Shown here piece after piece: positions 10,534 to 20,359 of a stretch of DNA of 37,174 nt. Both the position numbers and the translations under genes were made by a program. The DNA is from Purshia tridentata (lineage: Eukaryota > Streptophyta > Magnoliopsida > Rosales > Rosaceae): positions 1 through 37,174 of the forward strand of contig QANT01006161.1 of NCBI GenBank assembly GCA_003254885.1, given 5' to 3'. The stretch's first letter is position 1, and each line of letters starts with the position of its first letter. The notes under the pieces are model-generated. The model was not told the origin of the DNA and searched no databases. It saw only the letters and a list, made by a program, of their open reading frames with translations.

Positions 10534-12700
10534 CTTGCAACACACAAGATAAGCATAACAATCATATCAATACCATTATGGATTTATCTGGTCTGCAAAC
10601 TAACCATGTTTGCACCATATGCTCTTTCATTACTTTAACCAATTCAATTTTTCATGATTTTGTGCTCACAATTTCAGTAAATAATGTAGTGCTTTAAGTT
10701 ATGCAAATTCAAATCAAGTTCTCCTCAATATCATACTCATAACTTAAAGATATTAGATACCATCCTTCTGGGAGAAAAAAAAACTTGTTTTTACCAAAAA
10801 GAAGAAGATGACGAAGAGAGGGGAACAAAAGAAGATGCAAGAGTTCAATCAAAAAGATAGTATTATGAGTAGTTAAAATATAATGTTTTGAAGATTGCAC
10901 ACAAGAAGGCACACCACACGAAGAAAAAGTAGTATTAAAAAATACAAAGCAACCACAGAACAAGTGTTGTGGCCAAATGTAACAGAAACAGTTTTTCTGA
11001 GAGTTTTACTTAGAGGACAAAGGACTTGATATACTATAATGACAAAGCCCCCTATATATAACTTTTCCCTCAAATTAAAGTCAAATTGTCTTCATAAATG
11101 AACAGCCACTGAAATGCTGTACCATATAGATTTTTTGTCCTGCAGATGAAAATTTCATTGATTAAACTGGGTCCATGCTGCCATCGATTCATATTCTAAT
11201 GGTCTCTCTTTCTCTTTCAACATTAATACTTGATTTGTAAGTGACTACTTGTCAAAATTTGCCATGAGGAAATACTTGTATACTAATTTTTCAGCAGATA
11301 AATAGAAATTACTTTGAGCTAGCACAAGATAATAGTGCTCAACCAAACAATATATGAGAGCAAGTGATAAAAGATGATAAAGAATACTAACAATTCAAAA
11401 GTGTTTGCTAAGTATGAAACGAGATGTTAATTATTTAACAAAAAGAAGCAAGAAACAAAATCATTTTTTTTCCCAACAACCAAAGATGAAAAGACAAAAA
11501 AGGGGAAGAACACTAAAGAAACAGCAATGAAATATTAGTAAATAGTTAGGTGTGCTCAACCCATAATTCTAATGATGAGTCAACTTAACAGTTAACACCT
11601 AGGACATCACCAGATAGAGTCGGAAGAAAAGGAAAAGAAATATGGTGTCTACAAAGCAAAAGAGAATCACTTTTTACTAAAGGTAAATACAATAAGAATC
11701 AATTTTGAGACTTGAGTATTTGCTTATTATAGAAAAACAAACAAGGGGATTTGACCAAATATAGAATCTATCCAATAAACAAAGTCACTCATTTACTCAT
11801 TGTTACCTTCATTTTCAAATTTATGGAAAACTGAACCATTATGTAATTATAAAATGAGCTTGAGTTTGAAAGGTATAAGGACATTACAACTCAATTTTTT
11901 GGAGAAAATACAAACAAAAAACTTCTATTTTTCTAAACCAAACACCAAAAGAGCATATGCAAGAAATAAATAAAAAATTATGATTATCCTGCTTAATTGG
12001 GAAAAAAAAAATAAAGAAAAAAAACTCAACCCAACTGAACCCAGTAAAGGCACTAGCTTTGGCTGAGAAAATAATTTCATTTTTCTTTGACACGGACACA
12101 CAGAACAAATATAAAAGCAAACCCATTTCACCTAAAATGGACTGAATTGTAATAAATAATTAAGCACATTTGAGTACAGGCTTTTGCCTTCTCATGCCCC
12201 AGATACTAAGAATCCACCAAAATCCAAGCATTTCGTCTCTTTTCCATGCTACATTTTCTCAGGACCCAAACAAATATCTACAGTGATAGCATTCACACAC
12301 AAAACCAAACGAGTACATATGCATACACATATGCGTAAACAACAGATTCAGGAATCTAGGTATTCACATAGAAGCAGAAAAACCAAGCTAAATGCGCATA
12401 GAAACAGAACCAAAAAACGGATCAAACAAAACGGCATCGCACGAATCAGTACTACATTTCATGCATTCACAAGCATAAGCATTTGAAGCAGATCGAAGAG
12501 AAGGTGGCAGATGTGGTAATTTACTCACAGTTTAGTCCCAAGTTTGAAGAGGCTTTACACTCCGCGTCTCTGTGTGTCTGTGTGTACACGGGCCTTGTCT
12601 CGCCTTATCGAGCTGTTTATGATTTCGAGTGTGTGTCTGTGTTTCTGTTGCTTTCTTATATGCGCAGTGCCGCGTCGGCATTAACTCCGTTTGTTAACGG
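10534..12700 (-). other. Probable 5' UTR exon and first intron of the WVD2-like gene
   Basis: A strong donor, GTGAGTAA, is present on the minus strand at 12528, and an acceptor ends at 10534, four bases before the start codon. This implies a 5' UTR exon of roughly 12700-12529 and a first intron of about 2 kb. The exon end near 12700 is a guess; no TATA box was found. The intervening sequence contains only chance open frames and A-rich text. Large first introns in the 5' UTR are common in this kind of gene. Confidence 0.5.
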
Positions 12701-13770
12701 CGGCCTACTCATCTTTTTTCTTTCTGAAAGGAATTTTCTTTCCAATTTCAATTTTCATAATTGAAAATGAAAATGACAATATCACAAATAAAAAAGTCTT
12801 CTGGGAAAAAAGAAAAATAAAAGAGACCAGGAAGATATGGAGAATAAAATTATAATGGAAGGCTATTCTTAAATTTTTAACTTTTAGTTTGTATTTTTAA
12901 AACAATTTTATCATTATTTTTTGAATAAATTATTCTAAGATGCAGAACAAATATCCTATTTAATCTTTAGTACATTTATTGTTAAAATGTAACAATAAGG
13001 TAACATTTGTAACATATAGGTCACTTAGTTTATTTAGTTTAGTTTCAATTCTTTTTTTTTTTTTTAGTTTTGTTCGTTTTGAATTTTCTTCTCTCAAATT
13101 CTCTTAATTTCTTTGGTGTATCAAATTTAAATATCCAAAGTGTAGTGAAAATACTTACATGTGGCAATCGCAGTTTCAGTTTTCTGACCCAGTTTCATTT
13201 TTGTGTTGTAGTTTTAGTTTGCAAAGCGAAGCTGTTTTGGGTAGTTTGCAGTTAGACACTTTTTTTTTTTTTTCTCCTTTCTAGTTTGCTTCTCTTATTC
13301 CATGTCTTTTTAATCCCATCTTCACTCTCTCTTTAATTAAAATAAAAATTACTCGAGGGAGAATAGAGTGATTAGTTATGATAGATTTAGGTTTTAATTT
13401 CCAGCAATGTAACAAAAATATAAAAATATGTGGGGCTGATTTTGTTTTTGTTTGATTTTTAATGGTTGAGTCCCGGTGAGAGTTTGAATTTTTCCCTCCT
13501 TTTTAGAATGTAAGCTCCTTTTATATCAAACACAATGATATATATATAAACTCCTTCCATTAGGGCTCCTAATAGTGATCAAATAATTAATAGTTATCCT
13601 TTCAATGTCGTATTGAAGTATTTGTTTCTTTCTTTTTAATGAAAGTTGTACTTACTAAATCTTGATAGAAAATAAAGAGAATACCCTCTGGTTTTCATTT
13701 TAATTTTTTTTAAAAGGAACATAATTAAACGTTGAACCTTTATCTTTATATGTGTTGGTATTACATAAAA

Positions 13771-13790
13771 TATATATATATATATATATA
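13771..13790. repeat. TA microsatellite
   Basis: Ten TA dinucleotides in a row. Confidence 0.97.
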
Positions 13791-15419
13791 AATTAGCATG
13801 TGTCAGCAACAAGAAAATGTTAGCACATAGATGGAGCAACTTAACCCATATAAGAAAAAATATTATGACAAAAAATAGTTAGTTGATATGTCAATTTCTT
13901 TTTATTAAAACAAAAAAAAATCCACTTGTTTTACATTACTACCAGCTGGGTTTTGTAGAAATTACCATTTAAAAAAACCTAGACATCCCATTTTGGAAAC
14001 GAAGTGCAAGAGAATTGACAAACTACAAGCATGGTAAATGTAAACTAACTTAACTGCAACTTGCAGAACTATAAATACATGATGTGTAAAATTCGTATAC
14101 GATTAACCTTAAGCCTTCATTACATTCATATTTTTTGCGTAATTTGGCAAATTTACTGGAGCTAAACGTGACGTTTAGGGAACATTGACAGAAGAGTTGT
14201 CAAATAAATAATTATGAGAAGAAGAGGAGGATGTGTTTGATGTCTTAAGCAGAAAGCAATTAAAGAACAGACGTTCCATCCATAATTATTGCTTAGGAGT
14301 TAGGCCCCATCCTTGATTATTCCTGCTTAACCCTTTTGATAAAGCCCTAACAACCTCTAATTATTTTAACAATCTCTCTCTTGCTTTAAATACCCAAATT
14401 ACCCATGTTTGCTTAAAGCACATTTAACAGCTATTTTAGTCGGGCCATTTTCTAGGTGTTCTGAACTTCCAACAATCTTGTCCCACTTTTTAATATACTA
14501 TCTATTTCATCCATTGATATATAATGGTGGAGTCTATTTCTATGATATTTTGAACTAGCTTAATCGAGATATTAGGTATATTTTCTTTATTTTTGTTTTT
14601 TATATTTTGAGTTTTAAATAAAATTTGAACTGACTTCGAGTGAATGATCGAGTAAATGCTATATATATAAACCCTAGAGCTCCAAGCTCTCATATATCCA
14701 TCTTTTTTTTAATTTTTTTATTGTGATAGTTAGACTAATCAAACCAACAAATAGAACAAGTCAGATACAGATTCAAGATGATAAATCTGAGACCATAGCA
14801 AAAGTTATTAAAGTCTCTTTTATAAAATTTGAACTTAATTGATCGAGACATTCTTTAACAGAGCAAAGAGGAATGTCACTATATCAAATGATAATTAACT
14901 ATAATTAATCATAGTTAATATATAATATAATGGATTGCTATGATTTGAGATAGAATATTATGTTTTCTTTGCAACAATTTGAGATGATTTAAATTTGAGC
15001 CTAGCTACTATGAAGTATAGGAACCAATATGAAGGGGGATAAAGAGATTGAACTGCTCATTAATTTAATTTTGTTAAGGGACAAATTTAATTTAGTTAAA
15101 CTTAAGCATAAAATATGATTTTTTTTTGTTTTCAACTACGTTGTTGCATGCTTGAACATTTGCTTAAAATATTTGTTTTGAATTCTTGATTGACCTTTTC
15201 CACATATGTCATGCAACTGATTTTTATTGTTTTTTTCACTTACTACATTACATAATATAATATATACCACCATTGTGGTTCAAACTTATGCCACACAGGG
15301 AAAACTAGCTACTATGTGATCTTAACCATTAACGTACCTCTAATTGGGTGATTTGCTGCAATATGCAATTACACATCTTAACAAATTATGCATGCAAGAC
15401 CCACATGGATCCACAAAAA

Positions 15420-15442
15420 TATATATATATATATATATATAT
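15420..15442. repeat. TA microsatellite
   Basis: Eleven or more uninterrupted AT dinucleotides. Confidence 0.97.
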
Positions 15443-16266
15443 TGTTGTAGGAAGTATAGAAATCTTAATGATGGACCATGACATGCTACATATATACTTC
15501 CAAGTGTCACGTCAATTTGGAAATCAATAGTATTTACAAAAATCTTTATACACATATGCATATATATATGATCATGAGTAGTATTATAAACATCAATTAT
15601 TATCTTAATTTTTGGAATCTGAACTAATTTGGTAGTATTTTATTGGTTTAATAACTGAGTCCACTCTGATTTTAGTGAATATAAATTGAAAAAATAATTG
15701 GTATCATTGTACTTGGTAGTGGATCAGAAGAGGCAACTCTATTTGCGTATGAGATGAAGAATATGACGTGCATTCTTAAACAAGAGTAAGCATATATATA
15801 TATATGCAGTGGGTGAGAGGACACGGTGTGTAAAGGCTGTAAACAATTGTAGGGTCAACCGAAAGCGAGGGCATAATTGAGGTTAGTGAGTAGTTGAAGG
15901 CCAATTAATTTGTAGATAATGAAGATTATGTGAGTAAGTAGACACGGTGACCCCCCCGTTGGTGGGTGTAATCGTGAGCTGTGAGGCTCTGTGACTTTTT
16001 GTGTTGTTGTTGGAGAAAGAAAGGGTGCCATTTAAGGCATTACCCATGTTCTACATATGAACAAAGTAAATTATGTGGGGACACTCATCATTGGGACCCC
16101 CACCACTACCCCCATATCACGGCTTCAATATTCTACCACAAGGGTAACTATCACCGGGTCCCACATATGTTCTGTTGTGTGCCCTCTCTCTCTACCTCCC
16201 ATGCATAATACACAACACCGCAGGATGTAAACTAGGAAAATTCTAGGACAAGGTCACGTTTTTGCT

Positions 16267-16363
16267 TCTTTTTTTTTATTACATGACAGAGGAAGGGAGA
16301 GGATTCAAACCCAGTATATAGGGAAAAGCTTTTATTCTCGTGAACTAAACCAATCTCAATTCA
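16267..16363 (-). mobile_element. Short tRNA-like SINE, minus strand
   Basis: On the minus strand an A-box-like TGGTTTAGTTC (16352-16342) is followed after about 41 bases by GGTTTGAATCC (16311-16301), a near-perfect Pol III B box, and then by an A-rich tail (AATAAAAAAAAAG, 16280-16268). The 97-bp unit is bracketed by CACGTTTTTGCT (16255-16266) and CACATTCTTGCT (16364-16375), matching 10 of 12, consistent with an aged target-site duplication. This fits a retroposed tRNA-type element with almost no body between the tRNA-like head and the tail. Confidence 0.65.
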
Positions 16364-17058
16364 CACATTCTTGCTATTAAAATATGAATTTTACATAACT
16401 AAATGTGTTTGTATAGCTTAAAATGTATATATTGTAGATGTTCTTCATAAAAATGATTGAGTATATATTTCACGATAAAACTTTTATGTCATGGGGGATT
16501 CATCCTGTGATAGGAGATCATATACATATAAAATACACATGCTGATAATTACATTATTAAGTTCAAATAAGTGTAACTCAAAACACCTACACGACACAAG
16601 AATTTAAGTTGGAACCAAACTTGATCATCACTTTAGGGTATTCACATATATATAGTTTTTTTTTGCTTGATGGTTGACTGAAGGCAAACCGGAATATCTA
16701 AAATAGTAAGATTTAAAGATTTTGTATTTGATAATATGTAACCGATAAAATAGTTGTTCATGTGTATGTGGATGACTGTTATGCTGTTCAGTTTAGGGTA
16801 CTAGTTGTTCTTGACGTTATGATATTGTTGAATTTAGACTAAAAATCAAAGGTTTAAAAGCTTAATTGATTGGAAGGATTTGAGGCAAAGAGTCTCCTTT
16901 GATATTAAAGAGAGATGAGAGATGATTATGGTACGACCTTTGAGAGAGTCATCTGGAGTGGGCAGTCTTCATGGGGATGATTGGAAAGGAGACTCAAATA
17001 CTCAATGGCCTCAAGATCTGGGATTTTATTCGACCGAAATAATTGTTATTTCTTTTGG

Positions 17059-17159
17059 GCCAAGTTGGTCTACTGGCTACTGGTGAAGGGTCATCTTACA
17101 TTCCATTGATGTTTTGAGTGGCATGATTTGTTAGCATGAGCCAAGTTGGTCTACTGGCT
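17059..17159. repeat. Pair of 20-bp direct repeats
   Basis: GCCAAGTTGGTCTACTGGCT occurs at 17059-17078 and again, identical, at 17140-17159. The motif resembles a tRNA A box (GGCCAAGTTGG) but no B box follows either copy. Confidence 0.85.
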
Positions 17160-17213
17160 TATCCTCAGTACTATGAATAAAAGTCAAGACAAGTGGACTT
17201 AAAAGAGACATTA

Positions 17214-17299
17214 CGGAGGCAGTTGTTTGATAGCTCAATTGGAAGAGCCATAAATTGCTCATTCTGCGTTCAATTTCCAATTTTTCTAAATAATAATAA
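17214..17299 (+). mobile_element. Short tRNA-like SINE with perfect 13-bp target duplication
   Basis: An 86-bp unit is flanked by the exact 13-mer AAAAGAGACATTA (17201-17213 and 17300-17312). Inside are an A box, TAGCTCAATTGGAAGAGC (17231-17248), very close to the tRNA consensus, and a B box, GCGTTCAATTTCC (17266-17278). It ends with a TAATAATAAA tail. Target duplication, Pol III boxes and A-rich 3' end together define a SINE. It is unusually short; plant SINEs are usually about 100-350 bp. The perfect duplications suggest a fairly recent insertion. Confidence 0.78.
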
Positions 17300-17644
17300 A
17301 AAAGAGACATTAAAAATAGAAAGAAATATAATTTTTTCTCCAATGCAAAATGTAACTGAGCATCGATCGTTTAAATGCTTATTTACTACAGCATTTAGTA
17401 TCTCCGCATTATAAAGCCTTAAGAAATATGAGTTTTTTAAACAATTTGACAAGTAATGCTCACTATTAATTTAAACTATTAATATACTTATCTAAACATA
17501 TGGTTCAAATTAAAAAAGTGAATTAGTAATATCACATAGGGGTGTGACGATAGATTGTGTAGTATTATCCATTTGCTGCAGCTTGTTGAGGTTTGTATTG
17601 AAAAACGTCTTTATGGAATTATAAGAAGGACTAGACTATTCCGA

Positions 17645-17841
17645 CTACCTTGAATTATTAAGTTGACCACTTTTAGACCATTCAACAATAGTGTACCAAA
17701 ATGTTTGTATTATTTGGTGACCAACTATCGAACTCTTTTGTATATTTGTACCATTCTACAATAGTTTACCGAAACAATACAAACATTTCAGTATACTGTT
17801 GTCGAATAGCTTAAGAATAATCAACTTAATAATTCAGAGTT
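17645..17841. mobile_element. Foldback/MITE-like long inverted repeat
   Basis: Arms of about 70 bases (17645-17715 and 17771-17841) are imperfect inverted copies. The left arm has CTTGAATTATTAAGTTGA and ATTCAACAATAGTGTACC followed by AAATGTTTGTATTATTT. The reverse complement of the right arm has CTGAATTATTAAGTTGAT and ATTCGACAACAGTATACT followed by GAAATGTTTGTATTGTTT. The roughly 55-base loop holds a third partial copy (ACCATTCTACAATAGTTTACC). A transcript would fold into a long hairpin. No clear target duplication was identified, so the superfamily is open. Confidence 0.7.
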
Positions 17842-17875
17842 GTCAAAATAAACTGAACATTATAAGAATTACCTG

Positions 17876-17981
17876 TGGGCTTTGTAATTAAACCCAAAAA
17901 GAATCTCGGCCCAGCCCAAAAAAATAGATCTGAGCTTAAACGAAATACAATGGACCCGAAGAGCCCCAAATGAATGGCCCA
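17876..17981 (+). promoter_or_regulatory. Site II (TGGGCC/T) promoter motifs upstream of the Alba gene
   Basis: TGGGCT (17876-17881), GGCCCA (17908-17913), GCCCA (17914-17918) and GGCCCA (17976-17981) cluster 320-430 bases before the Alba start codon. Site II motifs are bound by TCP factors and are frequent in promoters of ribosomal-protein and other growth-related genes. Their role here is inferred. Confidence 0.4.
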
Positions 17982-18198
17982 TTTTAATGATCCTAGGCTC
18001 CTAGTTATCATGCTCAATGAAAATGATAACATTGCAATTATCAGAAGTGTGTAAGGGCAAATCTGTCATTGAGAAATTAAGCAACAAACCACAACTTGCC
18101 TAACCGTACCGTTACATTCTAAACCGCCAAAACGCTCCAACCAATCAAACACATACACGCGTCACTCCCTCATTGGACAATCGCACACAGCCCGCCCA

Positions 18199-18204
18199 TA
18201 TAAA
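18199..18204 (+). promoter_or_regulatory. TATA box of the Alba gene
   Basis: TATAAA lies 104 bases before the start codon, implying transcription from about 18230 and a leader of about 75 bases ending in a GA-rich stretch. Confidence 0.6.
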
Positions 18205-18307
18205 CTACCTCCCATCACACACTCATGCACAAAAACTCACAATTTTCACAAAAGCTCTCCAACCAATTTTCCCGCCTTTTAACACAGAGAACAGAGAGAG
18301 AGATTCA

Positions 18308-19869
18308 ATGGAGTCGAGTGCGATTGATGTTATTACAGAGGGCATAAAGGCCATGGAGGTATCGAACGGCAAGAAGCTCGCTGGTGTTGCCGGTGGTGAT
18401 GGCGGCGTTGAGGCCAAGACTGCGACTACTGCTACTGTTGCTGTTGCTACTGAGTCTGAACCGAAGAAGAAGAAGACCAAGAACAAGAACCGCCGAATCC
18501 AAGTCTCCAGCACCAAGCGACCTCTCTTCTTCTACTGCAATCTTGCTAAGGTATATAGATGTTTGTTATACACATGTACATTTCTCGATCTCGCTTTCCT
18601 TGGATCATATATGCGTGTTTGGTTGTTCGGAAACCAGGGGATAGAAAATTGACACTGATTTGGGTTTTAATTAATTCTTTCATGTACTGTTTGGTTAAGT
18701 CGTTGATTTTATTAATTGAAGAATATTGCGTTGTTCACTGGCCAAAAAAAAGAGAAGAATATTGCGTTGTTTAACGTGAAGTTAATTGTTTGGCCCATGC
18801 ATGTTTGGTTGTTCAGAAACAGGGGAAGGAAAACGGAGGCTAATTATATTTTAATTAATACTTTCTTGTACTATTATTTTGCGACATTTAGTTTTATTAG
18901 ATATTATAATAAGGAAAGCTTTATGGTGCTTTAGGATTGTCGATTTGGTAAGTACGATTGGAGATCACTGGGTTCTTGAAGGTGAAGTTAATTGTTGGAC
19001 TCATGCATGTTTGGTTGTTCAGAAACCAGGGGAAAGAAAATGGACGCTAAATGGGGTTTAATTAATACTTTCTAGCACGTGAAGTTAAATAAAATTTCAC
19101 TCGAATGAAATTTGGGCAGTGATTTGGGTTCCTCCAATTTCATGCTTCTAGTTTTAATGCACATTAGTCTTGGAGTAAACTATGATCTTCTTTCTAATGG
19201 AGCTTTTATTAATGTAATCTATTCCTTTGTTGCAGAGGTACATCAAGCAGTACAATGACGTGGAGCTCTCTGCCTTGGGGATGGGTACGTACAACTTCTT
19301 GAATCCCATTTCTTTTTTTGCATGTTAATTTGTTTCCTCTTTTGCATATTAATTTGTTTCATTTGTATTAAAGCAGTCATTGTTTAACATCTTGCACTTG
19401 GACCACTATCTGTATAGTTACTTTAACTTTGTTATGTTCAAGCTTCAGCATATTGTGTTAACTTGTGAGTTATATGGTACAGCTATTCCTGCTGTCATCA
19501 CAATTTCTGAGACTCTGAAACGCAATGGATTTGCAATCCAAAAGAGTAAGTCAAGCCAGTTCCATTACTACTCGTTTCATTTCCATCATTGTTAATGTGA
19601 TAAACATAATGGTTGCTTGTTCTTTCTGGTGGTAATGGAACAGGGATAAGCACCTCTACTGTGGGATCAAAGGATGATGAAAAGGGACGGATTGTTCAGA
19701 AGCCTCAGGTTGTTTAATTTCTTTCTTTGAATTAATCTGGGCTTTGTGCATTTTACTTGTCAGAAATGTATGCTATTTACTCCTAATTCTCCTTTTTTCT
19801 GTCTCATAGATTGAGATTTTGCTGGGCAAAGCTGAAAAACTCGAGGAGACCACTGTTGCTGCAGCATGA
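18308..19869 (+). CDS. Alba-domain DNA/RNA-binding protein (At2g34160-like)
   Basis: Five exons (18308-18550, 19236-19284, 19483-19545, 19644-19708, 19810-19869) join in frame to 159 residues. The Alba fold begins near residue 63: RIQVSSTKRPLFFYCNLAKR, followed by YIKQYNDVELSALGMAIPAV, TISETLKRNGFAIQ and KRISTSTVGSKDD, closing with KPQIEILLGKAEK. These match the plant short Alba subfamily closely. Alba proteins bind RNA and DNA, including R-loops and mRNAs, as dimers. Before the domain is a variable 50-residue Ala/Gly/Thr-rich head and a strongly basic patch (PKKKKTKNKNRR, about 52-63) that may add nucleic-acid contacts or nuclear targeting. The ATG is the first after the TATA box. The gene converges on UAH, with about 490 bases between the stop codons. 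Confidence 0.93.
18609..19073. repeat. Triplicated segment in Alba intron 1
   Basis: Three diverged copies of a roughly 72-base segment containing TGTTTGGTTGTTCAGAAAC, then CAGGGGAAAGAAAA and TTTTAATTAATACTTTCT, lie at 18609-18680, 18796-18867 and 19002-19073. Copies 2 and 3 share about 20 extra upstream bases (GTGAAGTTAATTGTTTGG), giving a period of 190-205 bases. The copies make up much of intron 1 (18551-19235). Confidence 0.85.
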
Positions 19870-20114
19870 AGGCTCGTGACTCAAAAATACCATATCATAT
19901 AGAGCAGTGCAGCTTTGAATTTCAGAAATTTCTTCTTTCAGTAAAGTTCAATTCATTAGCATAAACATGTATACGAGAGATATATAGATTAGTTGGGGCA
20001 GATCAAATGTAAGCTTTGGATCTGCATGCATGTTTTCTTACATGCACTTTGCTTCTAGTCTTTGATTACTGGGATCTGATGATATGACATACTTGATGCA
20101 TAAATAATAGCATC

Positions 20115-20193
20115 TTGAAAATAAAAAACCCGAGTTTATATTGAAAATCAAAAACCCGAGTTTATATTGAAAATCAAAAACCCGAGTTTTATA
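20115..20193. repeat. 26-bp tandem repeat, three copies
   Basis: Units start at 20115, 20141 and 20167. Each is a TTGAAAATC part followed by AAAAACCCGAGTTTATA. Copy 1 differs by one base and copy 3 has one extra T. They lie between the convergent 3' ends of the Alba and UAH genes. Each unit contains the near-palindrome AAACCCGAGTTT. Confidence 0.92.
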
Positions 20194-20359
20194 CTAATTC
20201 GTGTATGGATCTTGGGTTTATATCTAGTTATTTCTATAATAATGCAAAATACCCATACAAGTAGTCATGGTGGCACAGCATAGGGGATACCCCAAATATG
20301 TAAAGTTACTAAAGTAGTGTATCCAGCTAATTACAAGTACAACAATAATGGAAGAAGCA

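Larger units (their letters stand above)
12760..17870. other. Gene-free AT-rich intergenic region with TE fragments
   Basis: About 5 kb without a supportable gene. Contents seen: two TA microsatellites (13771-13790 and 15420-15442), a 17-bp ACGT palindrome (14162-14178), a short hairpin (14891-14916), a minus-strand SINE candidate (16267-16363), a 20-bp direct repeat (17059-17078 and 17140-17159), a plus-strand SINE candidate with perfect target duplications (17214-17299) and a foldback element (17645-17841). The block 15720-16210 is less AT-rich and has a 75-codon open frame, but nothing recognisable. Confidence 0.6.

Noticed and set aside
10709..12131. Several minus-strand open frames (hydrophobic 66-84 codons) inside the WVD2-like first intron
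   Set aside because: They are rich in Phe and Leu because of A-rich plus-strand DNA, lack start context and lie within a predicted intron.
14186..14206. TTGACAGAAGAG, resembling the start of miR156/157
   Set aside because: The match stops after 12 bases, the following TTGTCAA makes it a short local palindrome, and no pairing arm for a MIR156 hairpin is present.
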